Origin: Paramuribaculum sp.
GTDB taxonomy: Bacteria; Bacteroidota; Bacteroidia; Bacteroidales; Muribaculaceae
NCBI GenBank assembly: GCA_009775605.1
Contig: VSPV01000123.1
Span: 1-7,565 of the forward strand
Direction of reading: 5' to 3'
Length of the DNA stretch: 7,565 nt
Shown: positions 6,142 through 7,565 of the stretch, in pieces
How positions within the stretch are numbered: position 1 is the first letter of the stretch
Layout: each line of letters begins with the position of its first letter
Notes under the pieces: model-generated
The model's input: the letters and a program-made list of their open reading frames with translations, nothing else
Databases searched by the model: none
Told to the model about the DNA's origin: nothing
Translations under genes and position numbers: made by a program

Positions 6142-7350
6142 ATGAAAAAACTAATCTGCATTGCCTTCGCCCTCGCTGTGGGCGCGACTCTTTCGGCCGC
6201 ACCCAAAAAGAAAGCGCCCAAGGACTCCGTAGGCTTCACGTTTACGGATGTCAACTTAGTGAAAACCACTCCGGTCAAGGACCAGAACAAGTCGGGAACA
6301 TGCTGGTGCTTCTCGTCCAACTCCTTCTACGAGGATGAAATCCTGCGCAAGACCGGCAAGGTTATCGACCTTTCAGAAATGTTCCCCGTGCGTCTTTGCT
6401 ACGATGAGAAAGCCGACCGCTTCGTGCGCCGCTACGGCGTGGCTCAGTTCAGCCAGGGCGGCTCGGGTCTCGACGTTCCCTATATCTGGGCCAAATACGG
6501 AGCAATGCCCGAAGAGGCATACAAAGGCCTTAACTACGGCGAAGACAAGCACGTGCACGGCGAAGTGGAAAGCCTTCTGTCGGGCTATGTGAAAACCATA
6601 GTGCGCAAGCCCAACCGCCGCGTATCCACCGCATGGCGCAAAGGCTTCAACGGCATTCTCGACGCTTATTTCGGCGAAATCCCCGATTCTTTCGTGTATG
6701 AAGGCAAGACCTATACTCCCAAGACATTCGCCGCTTCACTCCCCATCAACGTGAACGACTACATTGCCCTCACCTCATTCACACACCATCCTTTCTACCA
6801 GCCCTTTGAGCTTGAGGTTTCCGACAACTGGCTCAACGGCCAGTTCTACAACCTCCCCCTCGAGGAGCTCAAGGCCGTGGTTGACAACGCTCTTGAAAAC
6901 GGATACTCCGTAGACTGGGCTGCCGACGTGAGCGAAGGCGGCTTCAAGTGGAACAAAGGCGTGGCCCTGATGCCCAAAGGCAAGAGCGAATCGGACATGA
7001 ACGACACCGAGCTCTCGCGCTGGGTGAAACTTTCCGACAGCGAACGCAACAACTCCAAGTACAACTTCGAAGGCCCGGTTGAAGAAATCAACGTTACCCA
7101 GGAGATGCGTCAGGAGATGTTTGACCGTCAGGAAACCACCGACGACCACGGCATGGTTATCGTAGGCAAAGCCGTTGACCAGAAAGGCAACCGCTACTAC
7201 AAGGTGAAGAACTCCTGGGATACCAACAATATCTACGACGGATTCTTCTACGTTTCAGAGCCCTTCTTCCTTGCCAAGACCATCGATATCTACCTGAACA
7301 AGGAAGCAGTGCCCCAGGCCATCCTCAACAAGCTCAACGTTAAGAAATAA
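6142..7350 (+). CDS. exported C1-family cysteine peptidase, bleomycin hydrolase/aminopeptidase C-like
   Basis: Papain-superfamily peptidase of 402 aa, family C1B (bleomycin hydrolase, PepC). Catalytic residues are in the expected order: Q48 (oxyanion hole) and C54 in DQNKSGTCW at 47-55, H336 in DDHGMVIVG at 334-342, and N357 in KVKNSW at 354-359. The N-terminus is a clear Sec signal peptide: MKK, hydrophobic core at about 4-18, likely cut after A19 or A20, then a lysine-rich mature start (PKKKAPK). There is no lipobox Cys after the hydrophobic stretch, so a soluble periplasmic or secreted product is expected. Classical PepC is cytosolic and about 440-450 aa, so this is a shorter, exported relative that probably trims peptides outside the cytoplasm. 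The ATG at 6142 follows the A-rich AAAAGAAA. It stands alone, between the divergent oxidoreductase operon and the tRNA gene. Substrate and aminopeptidase versus endopeptidase activity cannot be read from the sequence. Confidence 0.92.
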   Translation: MKKLICIAFALAVGATLSAAPKKKAPKDSVGFTFTDVNLVKTTPVKDQNKSGTCWCFSSNSFYEDEILRKTGKVIDLSEMFPVRLCYDEKADRFVRRYGVAQFSQGGSGLDVPYIWAKYGAMPEEAYKGLNYGEDKHVHGEVESLLSGYVKTIVRKPNRRVSTAWRKGFNGILDAYFGEIPDSFVYEGKTYTPKTFAASLPINVNDYIALTSFTHHPFYQPFELEVSDNWLNGQFYNLPLEELKAVVDNALENGYSVDWAADVSEGGFKWNKGVALMPKGKSESDMNDTELSRWVKLSDSERNNSKYNFEGPVEEINVTQEMRQEMFDRQETTDDHGMVIVGKAVDQKGNRYYKVKNSWDTNNIYDGFFYVSEPFFLAKTIDIYLNKEAVPQAILNKLNVKK

Positions 7351-7373
7351 CGGACGCAACAGCGCCAACTAAA

Positions 7374-7427
7374 AAAGGTGCAGGCAACGGTCGCCGAACA
7401 AATTTTTGACCGTTTGCTTGCACCTTT
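7374..7427. terminator. long hairpin after the peptidase gene, probable terminator
   Basis: Positions 7374-7392 pair with 7408-7427: a 19-bp stem with one G-U pair (7383/7418), one bulged T (7413) and a 15-nt loop. It lies 23 nt after the peptidase stop. On the plus strand the stem is followed only by CAAATAAAA, a poor U-run; on the minus strand it is followed by a run of six T (complement of 7371-7376, partly in the stem), so it looks more like a terminator for transcripts coming from the right, or a two-way one. The right arm contains the -33 region of the tRNA promoter. Confidence 0.7.
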
Positions 7428-7448
7428 CAAATAAAACCCCTACATTTG
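7418..7448 (+). promoter_or_regulatory. promoter of the tRNA-Ser gene
   Basis: TTG at 7418-7420 and TACATTTG at 7441-7448 are spaced by 20 nt. Transcription should begin near 7455, about 20 nt before the mature tRNA. A short GGCA/TGCC hairpin (7461-7464 with 7470-7473) lies in this 5' leader, just before the mature 5' end. The -33 element sits inside the right arm of the hairpin at 7374-7427. Confidence 0.7.
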
Positions 7449-7475
7449 TACCCGCAATCAGGCAAGCCCTGCCAT

Positions 7476-7564
7476 GGAGAGGTGGGTGAGTGGCTGAAAC
7501 CACCGGTTTGCTAAACCGACGTAGGGAGCAATCTCTACCACGAGTTCGAATCTCGTCCTCTCCG
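7476..7564 (+). tRNA. tRNA-Ser, anticodon GCU
   Basis: Class II tRNA, 89 nt to the discriminator base. The acceptor stem GGAGAGG (7476-7482) pairs with CCTCTCC (7557-7563), with G7564 as discriminator, the base usual for serine. The D arm is GGT/ACC with loop GAGTGGCTGAA, and the anticodon loop TTGCTAA (7508-7514) holds GCT at 7510-7512, reading AGC and AGU codons. The long variable arm pairs GTAGGGA with TCTCTAC around GCAA, a serine identity feature. The T arm is ACGAG-TTCGAAT-CTCGT. The outermost anticodon-stem pair is a C-A mismatch (7503/7519). Only one base follows the discriminator, so whether CCA is encoded cannot be seen. Confidence 0.97.
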
Positions 7565-7565
7565 C

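Noticed and set aside
1..7565. CRISPR array, insertion sequence, prophage, toxin-antitoxin pair or defence system
   Set aside because: No direct repeat series, transposase, integrase, terminal inverted repeats or matching protein motifs were seen; every gene is a recognisable core or metabolic gene. The tRNA gene at the right edge could be an integration site, but the sequence beyond it is not available.

Overview
This window is a stretch of ordinary core chromosome from a member of the Bacteroidota, most likely order Bacteroidales. The evidence is the promoter grammar (TTG/TTTG, about 20 nt, then TAnnTTTG, seen upstream of several genes), start sites that mostly lack a Shine-Dalgarno and have A-rich leaders, the compact rpsF-rpsR-rplI operon, and an ECF sigma factor of the type I remember as common in this phylum. 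The fairly GC-rich coding sequence would fit a gut family such as Muribaculaceae, but that is a guess from style and not a proven placement.

Layout. 1-271 is non-coding and carries a good promoter (118-148) and a long leader for an ECF sigma factor (272-862). A second promoter of identical geometry starts 4 nt after the sigma stop codon and drives rpsF-rpsR-rplI (964-2083; proteins S6, S18, L9), which ends at a textbook intrinsic terminator (2137-2183). Next comes a membrane-bound cardiolipin synthase (2260-3702). Its 3' end overlaps, tail to tail, a two-gene minus-strand operon (5971 down to 3685) encoding an NfnA-like FAD/[2Fe-2S] subunit and a GltD/NfnB-like FAD/[4Fe-4S] subunit. These two genes overlap by 14 bp and are probably made together as a heterodimer. 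A 170-bp AT-rich divergent promoter region (5972-6141) separates that operon from a plus-strand gene for an exported C1-family (bleomycin hydrolase/aminopeptidase C-like) cysteine peptidase (6142-7350). A long hairpin follows; its right arm overlaps the promoter of a tRNA-Ser(GCU) gene that ends at the window edge (7476-7564).

How the genes relate. The ribosomal proteins form one regulatory unit, possibly also reached by readthrough from the sigma gene. The Nfn-like pair would move electrons among NADH, NADPH and ferredoxin in the cytoplasm, the synthase makes cardiolipin in the inner membrane, and the peptidase acts outside the cytoplasm. I found no mobile element, CRISPR array, phage gene, toxin-antitoxin pair or defence system, and no convincing undescribed system. 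The points most worth a second look are the sigma factor with no anti-sigma gene beside it in the window, the Asp-for-Cys iron-sulfur signature of the small oxidoreductase subunit, the signal peptide on a normally cytosolic peptidase family, the tail-to-tail gene overlap without a terminator, and the hairpin/promoter overlap before the tRNA.
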